DNA of 50,355 nucleotides from JACKCP01 sp050253255 (lineage in GTDB: Bacteria > Desulfobacterota > Desulfobacteria > Desulfobacterales > JACKCP01). Position 1 is the stretch's first letter; each line of letters starts with the position of its first letter. Both the position numbers and the translations under genes were made by a program. The notes under the pieces are model-generated. The model did no database searches and was not told the origin of the DNA. It saw only the letters and a program-made list of their open reading frames with translations. The stretch is from the NCBI GenBank assembly GCA_050253255.1, contig JBFWJK010000004.1, positions 1-50,355 on the forward strand. Reading direction: 5' to 3'. Of the stretch, positions 36,201 to 45,199 are shown one piece after another.

Positions 36201-36321
36201 TGGACGGTTTTTTTTCAACCAGGTAGACATAATACCCGGCGTCAGCTAGATCAAGGGCAGTCTGCATCCCTGTGATACCACCGCCAACAACCATCGCGGA
36301 TCCAACGAGTTCTTTTGACAT
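33286..36321 (-). CDS. hdrA: HdrA, tandem-unit flavin/iron-sulfur subunit, selenocysteine form (UGA at codon 60)
   Basis: 1011 residues from ATG 36321 (AGGAGA upstream) when the UGA at 36144-36142 is read as selenocysteine. The sequence across it is TNDCAM-U-IISPKLVEVGRH, against TNDCSMCIMSPKLVEVGRH in cluster A, so UGA replaces the conserved cysteine. The rest has the same architecture: first HdrA-like unit with CIACGACVEKCPKK and CVECGS-type motifs, then a second unit starting VFVCHCGVNIGG with its own FAD site (VGGGLAGMAAAE) and two C-terminal ferredoxin motifs (CSGCGICVSVCP, CKGCGLCVASC). It is the first gene of cluster B. A prediction that treats UGA as stop would start at an internal ATG at 36093 and lose the first FAD motif. 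Confidence 0.92.
36109..36126 (-). promoter_or_regulatory. Putative SECIS stem-loop in hdrA of cluster B
   Basis: On the coding strand CTGGTCG-AGGT-CGGCCGG forms a 7-bp stem (two G-U pairs) with an AGGU loop, starting 15 bases after the UGA. The GGU loop and distance agree with known bacterial SECIS elements. Confidence 0.65.
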
Positions 36322-36471
36322 AATCTCTTCTCCTGTTAAAAATTTTGCAAAAATTGCCGTTATTTTTCTGCAACTTTTCGGATATTAAACTTTTGCCGGA
36401 TTAAAACCCGGCTATTGATTTTTTAGCCAAATTCAGAGTTCATTTATTTAAATATTCTATCAGCAAACATA

Positions 36472-36500
36472 TCCATATCGGCTATTTAAAAGGTTGTCAA
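36472..36500 (-). promoter_or_regulatory. Candidate promoter of Hdr/Flox cluster B
   Basis: On the minus strand TTGACA (36500-36495) and TATGGA (36477-36472) with 17-base spacing, about 150 bases upstream of hdrA. Its -35 box overlaps that of the divergent miaA promoter. Confidence 0.45.
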
Positions 36501-36521
36501 TACATTTAGTTCTGTTATATA
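36494..36521 (+). promoter_or_regulatory. Candidate promoter of miaA
   Basis: TTGTCA (36494-36499) and TATATA (36516-36521) with 16-base spacing, 55 bases before miaA. The -35 overlaps the cluster B -35 on the other strand. Confidence 0.45.
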
Positions 36522-36576
36522 CCATCAGAAAATATTAAAAATCTGGTACCTTATTTAAAAATAAAGAATAGAAACC

Positions 36577-37506
36577 ATGCCTGAAAAACTTCCACAAATT
36601 GTAATTATCTGCGGGCCCACCGGAATAGGAAAAACTTCAATGACAATTGAACTTTTTTCTATGTTTCCATCAATTATAATAAGCGCCGATTCAATGCAGG
36701 TATATAAACTGATGAACATAGGCACTGCCAAGCCAACCCCCGAAGAAAACGCCAGGGCATTTCATCACCTGACAGACATGTGCTTCCCGGATGAAGACTT
36801 TGACGCCGGCAAATTTGCATACGAGGCAGACAGGCTCATTCAGGAGGCGCACAGAAAAGAAAAAATTTCCATCGTCACGGGCGGAACAGGTCTTTATATA
36901 AAAGCTCTTACAGAAGGAATATTCAGGTCAAGACCTGCCGACAAAAAAATCCTTGAATCATTATACGAAGATGAAAAAAAGCATGGCAGGGGATACCTTA
37001 AAAAACTTTTACAGGAGCATGACCCGGAGTCAGCTTCAAAAATTCATGAAAACGATGTTTTCAGACTTGCAAGAGCTCTGGAATGTTATTTTTCAACAGG
37101 AGAAAAAATTTCTGAACTTCAGAAAAAAGAAAAAGAAGAAAAAAAGAAAAAGTATGAAATTTTAAAAATAGGGCTTTATATGGAAAGAAGCCTCTTATAT
37201 AAAAGGATAGAAACACGGGTCGACCAGATGATTGATGCAGGACTTTTAGACGAAGTTAAAAAATTGAGAGAACAGGGATATCACCCGGATCTTAAATCAA
37301 TGGGATCAATAGGTTATAAGCATATGAACCTTTTTCTAGACAAACAGCTGTCTTTTGACGAAGCTGTCGAAATTATGAAAAGAGATACAAGAAGATATGC
37401 AAAAAGACAACTGACCTGGTTCAGAGCCGACAATGAAATAAACTGGCTTTTACCCGATGAGGCTGAAAAAGCGGCAGAGCTTATCACAAAGTTCTGCGCT
37501 TTGTAA
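36577..37506 (+). CDS. miaA: tRNA dimethylallyltransferase
   Basis: 309 residues. The P-loop GPTGIGKTSM is near residue 13, followed by ISADSMQVYKLMNIGTAKPT, the TGGTGLYIKAL block and the KSMGSIGYKH segment, all standard for MiaA. It transfers the dimethylallyl group of DMAPP to A37 of tRNAs reading UNN codons, so it consumes the product of ispH. A candidate promoter lies directly upstream. The gene is convergent with the DUF4124 gene, seven bases apart. Confidence 0.96.
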   Translation: MPEKLPQIVIICGPTGIGKTSMTIELFSMFPSIIISADSMQVYKLMNIGTAKPTPEENARAFHHLTDMCFPDEDFDAGKFAYEADRLIQEAHRKEKISIVTGGTGLYIKALTEGIFRSRPADKKILESLYEDEKKHGRGYLKKLLQEHDPESASKIHENDVFRLARALECYFSTGEKISELQKKEKEEKKKKYEILKIGLYMERSLLYKRIETRVDQMIDAGLLDEVKKLREQGYHPDLKSMGSIGYKHMNLFLDKQLSFDEAVEIMKRDTRRYAKRQLTWFRADNEINWLLPDEAEKAAELITKFCAL

Positions 37507-37513
37507 CCCAGAC

Positions 37514-38029
37514 CTAGTTTTTCACTGAATTTACTTTCTGATTATATTCATTAACGGCCTTATTGAATTCGGCTCTTTTTTCTTCATATTTTTTGATGAG
37601 AGCATTGAGGCTTTCAAGCTTTTCCGAGTACTGTTTTGCCTGTTTTTTTGTTTTCACTTCTTTTCGCAGAGATTCCAGAACTTCCTGCTTTTCAACCAGA
37701 GTTCTGTACTCTTCATCAAGACTGCTCTTCCTCATTCTCAATGCTTCCCCTTCTTTGGCAAGATCAGAAATCCCCGCATCATTTTTACTGTCAGATTTTT
37801 CCTGATTTTTTACTTCAGGCTCTGTTTTTTCATCGGCATAGGAAACAATTTCATCGTTTACAACTATCTGGCTTTTAAACTCATCAGGAATGTTTGAATA
37901 GTCATCAGTATAATGAACAGTACCTGAATCGTCGGTATAACTGTAAAATTCAGCGATTGCATTGGAGGAAAAAAAGAAATATAAGAATACAAAAGAAAGT
38001 TTTATAATAAAATTTCCTGAAATTTGCAT
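37514..38029 (-). CDS. Secreted DUF4124 protein with coiled coil
   Basis: About 171 residues. A signal peptide (hydrophobic run ending SSNAIA before EFYSY) is followed by the DUF4124 motif FYSYTDDSGTVHYTDDY, then a charged linker and a long coiled coil (repeating E/K and L in the last 90 residues). The ATG at 38029 has CGGAG upstream; an earlier start at 38059 lacks the site. DUF4124 proteins are periplasmic and of unknown function. It is divergent from the lipoprotein gene. Confidence 0.85.
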   Translation of the reverse strand: MQISGNFIIKLSFVFLYFFFSSNAIAEFYSYTDDSGTVHYTDDYSNIPDEFKSQIVVNDEIVSYADEKTEPEVKNQEKSDSKNDAGISDLAKEGEALRMRKSSLDEEYRTLVEKQEVLESLRKEVKTKKQAKQYSEKLESLNALIKKYEEKRAEFNKAVNEYNQKVNSVKN

Positions 38030-38124
38030 GCCGGTCTCCGTAAATTTTGAATTTGACAAATAATTTAGAAATCAGGTACCTGAAAAATACTAATGGAAAA
38101 AAACTAAAAATTAAAGGCTTTAAT

Positions 38125-40020
38125 ATGAATAGCAAAAAAATTTTCATTATTTCAATATTGATTCTATTATTCTCGGGATGCGGTCTCTTGAAAAAAACAG
38201 ATGTCGATCATATTTATTCTCAAGCTGAAAAAGCAAAGTTTGAAAATGCGGAAAATGCTTTTAACAAAAAAAAATATGATGAGGCTTTAAATTTATATAC
38301 TGAATTTGTTCAGGAATTTCCAGCCTCCTATTTTGTTCCTCAGGCTTATCTTAAAAAAGGACTTATAACTGAAACTGAAAATACAGATCAGGCCCTTGAT
38401 ATATATATGAAAATCATTTCTGATTACCCCGGATCAGACGTTTTTTTCGAGGCTTCTGTCCATGCCGCAAATATACTGATTGATACGGGAAGACCTGCCA
38501 AAGCCCTTCCTGTATGCGACAGAGCACTGAAAAAAACTGACTCTGAAAATACAAAGATAAGGTTTTTATACATAAAGGCGAATATTTACTTTTCCCTGGA
38601 AAACTATTATGAGGCAGCAAAACTATACAATGAAATCTTTAAAAAAGACCCTATTCAGTATCACCGGATAAGGCCTCTTCTTTCTGAAACTGCCTCAAAA
38701 ATGAGTAAAACTGAACTGTCAGGAGCCTTTGATCTTTTTTTAAGCAACGATGCCTCTGCACTTTTTAAAAAATATTACGCTCTGGCCCTTTTAAAGGAAG
38801 ACAACACTGAAGAAGCAAAACTGATTTTAAATGAAATTATTGATAACTATCCTGCAACTGAAACATACGATGAAGCAAAGACAGAGCTTCAAATGATTCA
38901 AAAAAAAGGGAAAGTATCCATAGGAGTAATCCTTCCCCTTTCAGGACAATTTGCTCCTTACGGTGAAATGGCTTTAAAAGCTGTTCAGTTCGCTGTTTCA
39001 GATTTTATATCAAAAAATCCAGACATTAAAATAAAACTTCTTATTGAAGATAACCAATCTCTGGAATCAGGGTCAAAAGAGGCTGCAGAAAAACTTATAA
39101 AAAATAAAGTTTCGGCAATAATAGGCCCTTTCCATACTGCAGAAGCAGCATGTGAATACTCAGAAAAGAATCTTGTCCCTATAATTGCAATGACCCATAA
39201 ACCTTCAATAACCAAAAATAAGAGCTATGTTTTCAGGCATTTCATTACTCCTCCCATGCAGGCGGAAGCACTTATAAACTTTGCAAAGGAAAAGCTTTCA
39301 ATAACCACATTTGCAATTTTATACCCTGATGAATCCTACGGTGAAACTTTCATGAACTCTTTTTTTGACGCAGCAAAGCAAAACAATTGTAAGATTATGG
39401 GCGTTGAAAAATACAATCCGGAATCATCAGATTTTTCCATACCCATAAGAAAACTTACAGGGCTCTACTATGAAGATTTGAGGGAAGTCTCCGGAGATCA
39501 GAAAAAAAGCGTTTCTTCAAAAGAGAATGAAGAGCTCAAGCCTGTTATCGACTTTAAGGCTGTTTTCATTCCTGACGGACCTGCAAAGGCTGCAAGCCTT
39601 GCTCCTCAGCTTGCATATTTTGATGTATTCAACCCGATTTTTTTAGGCCCGAATCTGTGGGAAGATGAAAAACTGATAAAAGCAAGCGAAGGCTATATAA
39701 AAGAGGCTTACTTCACCTCTCTTTTTTTCCGGAATTCTTCAAACGAAAAAGTTGAAAATTTTTCCAGATCATATGAATCCCTTTTTGGTTCAAAGCCCGG
39801 ATTTATCGAAGCCTTAAGCTACGACAGTGCCATGATCATATTTAATTCCGTAAAAAAGGCAGGTTCAGCCTCCCCGAGATTGATAAGAGATTCTATAATC
39901 TCAACTTCCGTATTCGACACTGTCACAGGACCTACCTTTTTTGAAATAAGCGGAGAATGCATAAAAGAGCTTATTATTCTAAAGTCAGACTCAAAAGGAA
40001 TAAAAGAAGCTAAATTTTAA
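38125..40020 (+). CDS. Lipoprotein with TPR region and periplasmic-binding (LpoA/LivJ-like) domain
   Basis: About 631 residues. The signal ends LLFSGC, a lipobox. TPR-like repeats follow (for example KYDEALNLYTEFVQEFPASY), then from about residue 265 a periplasmic-binding domain beginning VSIGVILPLSGQFAPYGEMALKA and IIGPFHTAEAA. This is the arrangement of penicillin-binding protein activators (LpoA-type), or of lipoproteins related to branched-chain amino acid receptors. It probably sits at the outer membrane and regulates peptidoglycan synthesis, though that is inference. AAAGG precedes the ATG at 38125. Confidence 0.8.
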   Translation: MNSKKIFIISILILLFSGCGLLKKTDVDHIYSQAEKAKFENAENAFNKKKYDEALNLYTEFVQEFPASYFVPQAYLKKGLITETENTDQALDIYMKIISDYPGSDVFFEASVHAANILIDTGRPAKALPVCDRALKKTDSENTKIRFLYIKANIYFSLENYYEAAKLYNEIFKKDPIQYHRIRPLLSETASKMSKTELSGAFDLFLSNDASALFKKYYALALLKEDNTEEAKLILNEIIDNYPATETYDEAKTELQMIQKKGKVSIGVILPLSGQFAPYGEMALKAVQFAVSDFISKNPDIKIKLLIEDNQSLESGSKEAAEKLIKNKVSAIIGPFHTAEAACEYSEKNLVPIIAMTHKPSITKNKSYVFRHFITPPMQAEALINFAKEKLSITTFAILYPDESYGETFMNSFFDAAKQNNCKIMGVEKYNPESSDFSIPIRKLTGLYYEDLREVSGDQKKSVSSKENEELKPVIDFKAVFIPDGPAKAASLAPQLAYFDVFNPIFLGPNLWEDEKLIKASEGYIKEAYFTSLFFRNSSNEKVENFSRSYESLFGSKPGFIEALSYDSAMIIFNSVKKAGSASPRLIRDSIISTSVFDTVTGPTFFEISGECIKELIILKSDSKGIKEAKF

Positions 40021-40030
40021 GGAGCAGAAA

Positions 40031-40570
40031 ATGGCCGGCATTCTTGACAGGATAAAAATAATAAAAGGAGATATTACTCAAATCAAGGCTGACGCCATAG
40101 TAAACGCAGCAAACAGATCTCTGCTTGGCGGTGGAGGGGTTGACGGAGCAATTCACAGTGCCGCAGGACCGATGCTTCTGGAAGAATGCAAAAAGCTCGG
40201 AGGGTGCAGAACCGGAGAAGCAAAAATAACAAAAGCATATGAGATTAAAACTGCAAAATTCATAATTCATACTCCGGGACCGGTTTTCAGAAATCGTGAA
40301 ACAGATGCTCATCTTCTTGCGAACTCATACAGGAACTCCCTTAAGCTGGCCCGGGAGAAAAATCTCAGCTCAATTGCCTTTCCGGCAATAAGCTGCGGAG
40401 TATATGGTTATCCTCCTGAAGAAGCGGCACAGATTGCAGTTAAAACGACTGTTGCTTTTCTCCGGAAAAACAGTTCTCCGAAACGGGTTGTGTTTGTTCT
40501 TTTTTCAGATTTTCTTGAAAAAATTTACTTTAAAGCAATTGAAAAAATCAGCGAAGCCCCGCACTTATAA
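40031..40570 (+). CDS. Macrodomain protein (ADP-ribose-derivative hydrolase)
   Basis: 179 residues, a single macrodomain. The GDITQIKADAIVNAANRSLL start, the LGGGGVDGAIHSAAGP loop and the AISCGVYGYPPEEAAQIA block are the ADP-ribose-binding motifs of the YmdB/MacroD group, which hydrolyse O-acetyl-ADP-ribose or remove ADP-ribose from proteins. AAGGAG precedes the ATG, ten bases after the lipoprotein stop, so both are cotranscribed. Confidence 0.94.
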   Translation: MAGILDRIKIIKGDITQIKADAIVNAANRSLLGGGGVDGAIHSAAGPMLLEECKKLGGCRTGEAKITKAYEIKTAKFIIHTPGPVFRNRETDAHLLANSYRNSLKLAREKNLSSIAFPAISCGVYGYPPEEAAQIAVKTTVAFLRKNSSPKRVVFVLFSDFLEKIYFKAIEKISEAPHL

Positions 40571-40766
40571 TTTCTGGAGGTTAAAACGTCAGTAATTCTC
40601 GCAAAATCCTGGAACTCCTGATTTCAGACAAATGTTTTCCGCTATCTGCGGCAGCTGAATTTTTTCATAATAGAAATCAAAAATAACCCAAGTCAAAGTT
40701 TGCCTTTATTCCCCAATCTGGTAAAGTCTCGTCATTCACAAATTTTCAGGTAAGGATTCTTCAATT

Positions 40767-41615
40767 ATGAAAAAACTTTTATTTATTGTTTCTGCATTTT
40801 TTTTATTTTCTGTTCCGTGTGCATATTCATACGACCTTCCTTCTGTAAACCTTGGTTTCACAAGCTTTCTGGACGGTGGTCCTCCTGCCGGACCTGGATT
40901 CTATTTTTCTCAGTATGTTCAGTACTGGAACTCAGAAAAGCTTGCCGGCCCAGACGGCGGCAATCTCCTTGGCTCAGTTCCTGATGAAAAACTTGAGGCA
41001 TGGATAAGCCTTACACAGTTTATCTATCAGTCTGAAAAAGAGATCGCACATGGTATTCGTCCCGGTCTTGACATAATCATCCCTTCTGTTTCTCTGGACA
41101 TGTCATACAGAAACGACAATCCAAACTTCCCAAAGGACAATGGATCAGGCATTGGAGATATTTTAATCGGCCCATTCATTCAGTGGGATCCAGTTATGGG
41201 TGAAAAAGGTCCGCGGTTTGTCCAGAGAATAGAGTTCCAGTTCATTCTTCCCACAGGAAAATACGACAAGGAAAAACAGCTCAACCCTGGCAGTAATTTT
41301 TTCTCATTCAATCCCTACTGGGCGGGCACACTCTTTATAAATGAAAAAATTACTGCTTCAGCAAGACTACATTATCTGTGGAATGCTGAAAATAACGATA
41401 CCGATGTTCAGGCAGGTCAGGCCGTTCATGCAAATTTTGCCTTCGGAGTGGAAGTTCTGCCGCAGAAATTAAGACTTGGAATAAACGGATACTGGCTCAA
41501 GCAGTTGACAGACACAGAGCAAGACGGCAAAAAAAGAGACAATTCCAGAGAACAGGTCTTTGCTGCAGGTCCGGGACTGGTGTATCATATTTCAAAAGAC
41601 AACCATTGTTTTTGA
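40767..41615 (+). CDS. Outer-membrane porin-like protein, phenol MetA-degradation (SphA) family
   Basis: 282 residues with a signal peptide ending about AYS. The mature part has the repeated aromatic strands of an outer-membrane barrel and the family motif FYFSQYVQYWNSE near the start and PGLVYHISKDN at the end. Members of this family are annotated as meta-pathway/phenol transport proteins, but the substrate is uncertain. The preceding 196 bases hold no gene. A hairpin follows at 41705. Confidence 0.72.
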   Translation: MKKLLFIVSAFFLFSVPCAYSYDLPSVNLGFTSFLDGGPPAGPGFYFSQYVQYWNSEKLAGPDGGNLLGSVPDEKLEAWISLTQFIYQSEKEIAHGIRPGLDIIIPSVSLDMSYRNDNPNFPKDNGSGIGDILIGPFIQWDPVMGEKGPRFVQRIEFQFILPTGKYDKEKQLNPGSNFFSFNPYWAGTLFINEKITASARLHYLWNAENNDTDVQAGQAVHANFAFGVEVLPQKLRLGINGYWLKQLTDTEQDGKKRDNSREQVFAAGPGLVYHISKDNHCF

Positions 41616-41704
41616 ACTCTTATTTTGAAACTGAAACAGAAAACAGACCGGAAGGTTTCAAACTCAATCTCAGATGGGTTCATCATTTTTAATACTCTCA
41701 TCCA

Positions 41705-41728
41705 TTCAGGCGGAAAACTCCGCCTGAA
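41705..41728 (+). terminator. Terminator-like hairpin after the porin-like gene
   Basis: Perfect 10-bp stem TTCAGGCGGA / TCCGCCTGAA with loop AAAC, followed by a short A/T stretch but no long T-run, so efficiency is uncertain. Confidence 0.5.
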
Positions 41729-41758
41729 AATTTAAAACAAAGGGTTAAACCTTTTTTA

Positions 41759-41787
41759 TTGACACAGACTTTATTCTAAAATATTTA
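41759..41787 (+). promoter_or_regulatory. Candidate promoter of the glycosyltransferase operon
   Basis: TTGACA (41759-41764) and TATTTA (41782-41787) with 17-base spacing, 65 bases before the glycosyltransferase start. Confidence 0.45.
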
Positions 41788-41851
41788 ATTCTACTGATTT
41801 TACTATTCTCTTTACAAATAATTTTCTCAAAATAAAGGACACCTCAATTTA

Positions 41852-42580
41852 ATGTTAAGCATAATTATAATTGCTTATAATGAGGAAAAATATATTCCTT
41901 TACTCTTATCGTCATTAAGCAGACAAACATCTAAAAATTTTGAAGTAATTATTTCTGACAGTAACAGCACCGACAAAACCGAAGAAGTATCCCGTTTATT
42001 TGAAAATAAATTTAAATTTTTTACATACCTTAAGCTCAGCCAGACAAAAGGCCCTGCATACGGAAGAAATATGGGAGAAAAAGCCGCCCGTTTTGAAAGA
42101 CTGTTATTTCTTGATTCCGATACAGTTCTTGAAAACGATTTTATTGAAAAAGCAATCAGGGAAATTAAAAGAAAAAAAATAGACATAGCCACATGTCCCA
42201 TTAAAATTTCCGAAAATAATTTTTTTTCCGATGCCGGTGCTTATCTTCTCAATTTTTTTATGCTTCTGCTTAGGCCTTTATACCCTACAGCCTTTGGTGC
42301 ATGTTTTTTTTCGACCAAAACTGTGCACAAAAAAATCGGAGGGTTCAATGAAAACCTTGGAATATGCGAAGACTGCCATTATGTAAAAAAGGCTCTGAAA
42401 TTTAAAAAGTACAAATTTAAAACATTAAATCTTTTTTTTCACACATCTGACAGAAGAGCTGAAAAAGAAGGCGCTTTCAAATTAACACTTAAATATATCA
42501 AAGCGCATTTATACAGAATTTTTACAGGAAGGGAAATATTAAAAGAAAAAATTGATTATAAATACGGCGGATTCAGATAA
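41852..42580 (+). CDS. Family 2 glycosyltransferase
   Basis: 242 residues. GT-A features: SIIIIAYNEEKYIPLLLSSL at the N-terminus, then VIISDSNSTDKTEE and the D-x-D motif in FLDSDTVLEND. A hydrophobic stretch near residue 130 (YLLNFFMLLLRPLY) suggests membrane association, so it may act on a lipid-linked acceptor. It overlaps or nearly abuts the next gene (two-base gap), so both form an operon. Sugar and acceptor are unknown. Confidence 0.9.
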   Translation: MLSIIIIAYNEEKYIPLLLSSLSRQTSKNFEVIISDSNSTDKTEEVSRLFENKFKFFTYLKLSQTKGPAYGRNMGEKAARFERLLFLDSDTVLENDFIEKAIREIKRKKIDIATCPIKISENNFFSDAGAYLLNFFMLLLRPLYPTAFGACFFSTKTVHKKIGGFNENLGICEDCHYVKKALKFKKYKFKTLNLFFHTSDRRAEKEGAFKLTLKYIKAHLYRIFTGREILKEKIDYKYGGFR

Positions 42581-42582
42581 TC

Positions 42583-43263
42583 ATGAGTTTAAATTTTTTT
42601 TTGGGACAAAACAAATTTGCTTTAAAAATAAAAGAAATCCTCTTTGAGCTTTCAGTGCTTTTAAGAAACAGATATTTCTACCTGGGAGGAGCCGTTCTTT
42701 TCGGAGGAATAGAGCTCAATTTCTTTTCCCAGAAATATCTTCTCCAGTACAGCCAGACAAACTCAGGCCTGCCCGTTCTTTCGGACCTCATACTCGATAA
42801 CATACCGCTTTGGGACATCGATTATTTGTACGATATATTTTCCCTTGTATCCCTTGCAGGGATTATTTTCTACCTGATCCACAGAAAAAAATACAATCAA
42901 ATTCCATATCTTCTTGTTTTAAGCGGTATTTTCCAGATTATAAGAGGCATTTTTATTGTGCTTACACCACTTGGGAATCCACCCGGATTCGACGGCACAG
43001 AAGGTTTTTTCAACGGTTTTTCAATGATTGAGCTGGGTGTTTATCCCTCAGGACATACCGGAATCAGTTTTTTGTATTTTCTTTTTGCAGAAGACAGGTT
43101 TTATAAATATATACTTCTGGCATGTGTTTTTATTATAATTTTTGCACTTTTTTTATCAAGGGGCCATTACACCATTGATATTTTATCCGGGATTTTTTTT
43201 GCATATGCAATAAAAGCATTCGGAGACAGGCACTTAGTTCAAAAAATGTCAGCAAAAAAATAA
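42583..43263 (+). CDS. PAP2-type membrane phosphatase/sphingomyelin-synthase-like protein
   Basis: 226 residues with six or so membrane segments. The catalytic motifs of the PAP2_C/sphingomyelin synthase-like group are present: YPSGHTG and, about 60 residues later, SRGHYTIDILSG. Members transfer or remove phosphate-containing head groups on lipids. It is paired with the glycosyltransferase upstream, so a lipid-head-group modification is a fair guess. An alternative is a plain lipid phosphatase. Confidence 0.72.
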   Translation: MSLNFFLGQNKFALKIKEILFELSVLLRNRYFYLGGAVLFGGIELNFFSQKYLLQYSQTNSGLPVLSDLILDNIPLWDIDYLYDIFSLVSLAGIIFYLIHRKKYNQIPYLLVLSGIFQIIRGIFIVLTPLGNPPGFDGTEGFFNGFSMIELGVYPSGHTGISFLYFLFAEDRFYKYILLACVFIIIFALFLSRGHYTIDILSGIFFAYAIKAFGDRHLVQKMSAKK

Positions 43264-43265
43264 AA

Positions 43266-43288
43266 TGCCGGAAACAACTTTTCCGGCA
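43266..43288. terminator. Terminator between the PAP2-type gene and msbA
   Basis: TGCCGGAAA pairs with TTTCCGGCA around a five-base loop. On the minus strand it is followed by TTTTATTTTTTT, a good U-run for the lpx/msbA operon; for the + strand it is weaker. Confidence 0.75.
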
Positions 43289-43372
43289 ACCATAATTAAT
43301 TTATATAAAATATCTGCTTGTAAACAATTCAGTCCAAAATCCGCACAACTTTAAAACTCAGCCAGACTGTGA

Positions 43373-45130
43373 TTATTTTCCCGATTCAAGATACTGAAGT
43401 TCATACAAAGATTTGTACGGGCCGTTATTTTCAATAAGCTCAAGGTGGGTGCCTGTCTCTTTTATTTCACCGTTTTCCACAACAACTATTCTGTCAGCAT
43501 TTGATATGGTTGAAAGCCTGTGAGCAATCATAAATGTTGTTCTCCCTTTCATAAGGTTCTCCAGAGCCTTCTGAACAATTTTTTCTGCATTGGTATCAAG
43601 GGCTGAGGTTGCTTCATCGAGCACAAGAACGGGAGCGTCTTTTACAAGAGCGCGGGCAATGCAGAGCCTCTGCTTCTGTCCTCCTGAAAGCCTGTTGCCG
43701 AATTCTCCGATCACAGTGTCAAAGCCGTCAGGAAAATCCATTATAAAATCATAGGCATAGGCAGATTTAGCCGCAGACATTACATCCTCGTATGAGGCGT
43801 TAGTTCTTCCGTATGCAATATTGCTGTATACAGTGTCATTGAACAAAATCGGCTCCTGGGTCACAAATGCCACCTGATCTCTTAAATTGGAAAGTTTAAT
43901 ATTTCTTACATCGATCCCATCGATCATGATTTTACCTTCAGACACATCAAAAAATCTTGGAATCAGGTTTACAAGGGTTGTTTTGCCGCCTCCGCTCATT
44001 CCAACAAGAGCAATCACTTCACCTTTTTTTGCCTCAAGGTTGATATTTTTAAGGATATACTCATCTGTACCCTGATATTTGAACCACACATTGTCCATTG
44101 TCACGACATGAGATTTCTTTTCTATTTCAACTGCATCAGGGGCTTGTACAAGATCAGATTTTCTTTCAATTATATCATAAACCCTGTCAACTGCAGAAAG
44201 ACCCTGCTGAACGGCATTGTTAAGCTTTGATATTTTCTTTACCGGATCATAAAGCATGATTACAGAAGCAAGAAACGATATAAAAGTACCGGTAGTATAA
44301 ACCCCTGAAATTACCCTTGAACCTCCATACCAGATAATAAAGGCAACACCTGCTCCTGCAAGCACTTCCATGACAGGAGATGAAAGAGCTTTTACAACTG
44401 CATTTTTAATTTCCATTTTAAAAATAAGAGCTGTTTTTCCGTAGAACCTCTTTTTTTCATATTCTTCCATGGAAAAAGCCTTGATTATTTTTGCCCCGAC
44501 AAGAGTTTCATGGGCAAAAGAGTTCATTTCAGCCATTGCTTCCTGGCATCCTGTTGAAACTTTTCTGACTTTGCGTCCAAAATAAATTATAGGATAAAAT
44601 GCAAGAGGAAGAACCATTACTGCAAAGAGCGCTAAACTCCAGATCTGATAAAAAATCACACCAATAAGAAAGCAGATTGTAAAAAAATCTCTGAGTGTGG
44701 AAGTTATTGTTGTTGAAACCATATTTTTTATAATATTTACATCATTGGAAAGCCTCGACATCAGCTCTCCTGTTTTTTCACCTTCAAAAAACGATAATGG
44801 AAGATCCTGAATTTTTGAATAAAGGTTATCTCTTATTTTTCTGATTATAATCTGACCCAGATAGTTCAGAAAATATTCCTGCCCGTAAAGTCCGAGTCCT
44901 CTTAAAAAATAAATAAAAATAACTGCAAAAGGCAAAAGCTTGAGCATATCCTCTTTTTTGTTTATAAAGACATCGTCTAAAACAGGTTTTATTATATAAG
45001 CTGAAGCTGCTGTTGAAGCAGAAACAACAAGCATACACACAATCGCAAGACCAAGGTGGGGCCATTTGGTTTTAAGATATCCGGCTATTTCTCTGTGCCT
45101 TGGTTTTATTTGTATTTTTTTAAACAACAT
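43373..45130 (-). CDS. msbA: MsbA-type lipid A ABC exporter
   Basis: About 585 residues, one membrane domain of six helices and one nucleotide-binding domain. Walker A GMSGGGKTT, signature RLSGGQKQRLCIARAL and Walker B VLVLDEATSALD are all intact, followed by the H-loop (AHRLSTI). Half-transporters of this size work as dimers and flip lipid A core across the inner membrane. It follows lpxB in the lipid A cluster, which supports MsbA. I use the ATG at 45130; an in-frame TTG nine bases earlier is also possible. Confidence 0.92.
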   Translation of the reverse strand: MLFKKIQIKPRHREIAGYLKTKWPHLGLAIVCMLVVSASTAASAYIIKPVLDDVFINKKEDMLKLLPFAVIFIYFLRGLGLYGQEYFLNYLGQIIIRKIRDNLYSKIQDLPLSFFEGEKTGELMSRLSNDVNIIKNMVSTTITSTLRDFFTICFLIGVIFYQIWSLALFAVMVLPLAFYPIIYFGRKVRKVSTGCQEAMAEMNSFAHETLVGAKIIKAFSMEEYEKKRFYGKTALIFKMEIKNAVVKALSSPVMEVLAGAGVAFIIWYGGSRVISGVYTTGTFISFLASVIMLYDPVKKISKLNNAVQQGLSAVDRVYDIIERKSDLVQAPDAVEIEKKSHVVTMDNVWFKYQGTDEYILKNINLEAKKGEVIALVGMSGGGKTTLVNLIPRFFDVSEGKIMIDGIDVRNIKLSNLRDQVAFVTQEPILFNDTVYSNIAYGRTNASYEDVMSAAKSAYAYDFIMDFPDGFDTVIGEFGNRLSGGQKQRLCIARALVKDAPVLVLDEATSALDTNAEKIVQKALENLMKGRTTFMIAHRLSTISNADRIVVVENGEIKETGTHLELIENNGPYKSLYELQYLESGK

Positions 45131-45199
45131 AAGTCTCAATCTTTTTATCTATTATTAAAATCAACAGTATCCATGCAAAAAATATTTCACACAAAGAAT

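Noticed and set aside
40571..40766. A small gene or RNA between the macrodomain and porin-like genes
   Set aside because: No open frame with a ribosome binding site and no stable fold beyond the usual A/T-rich background.
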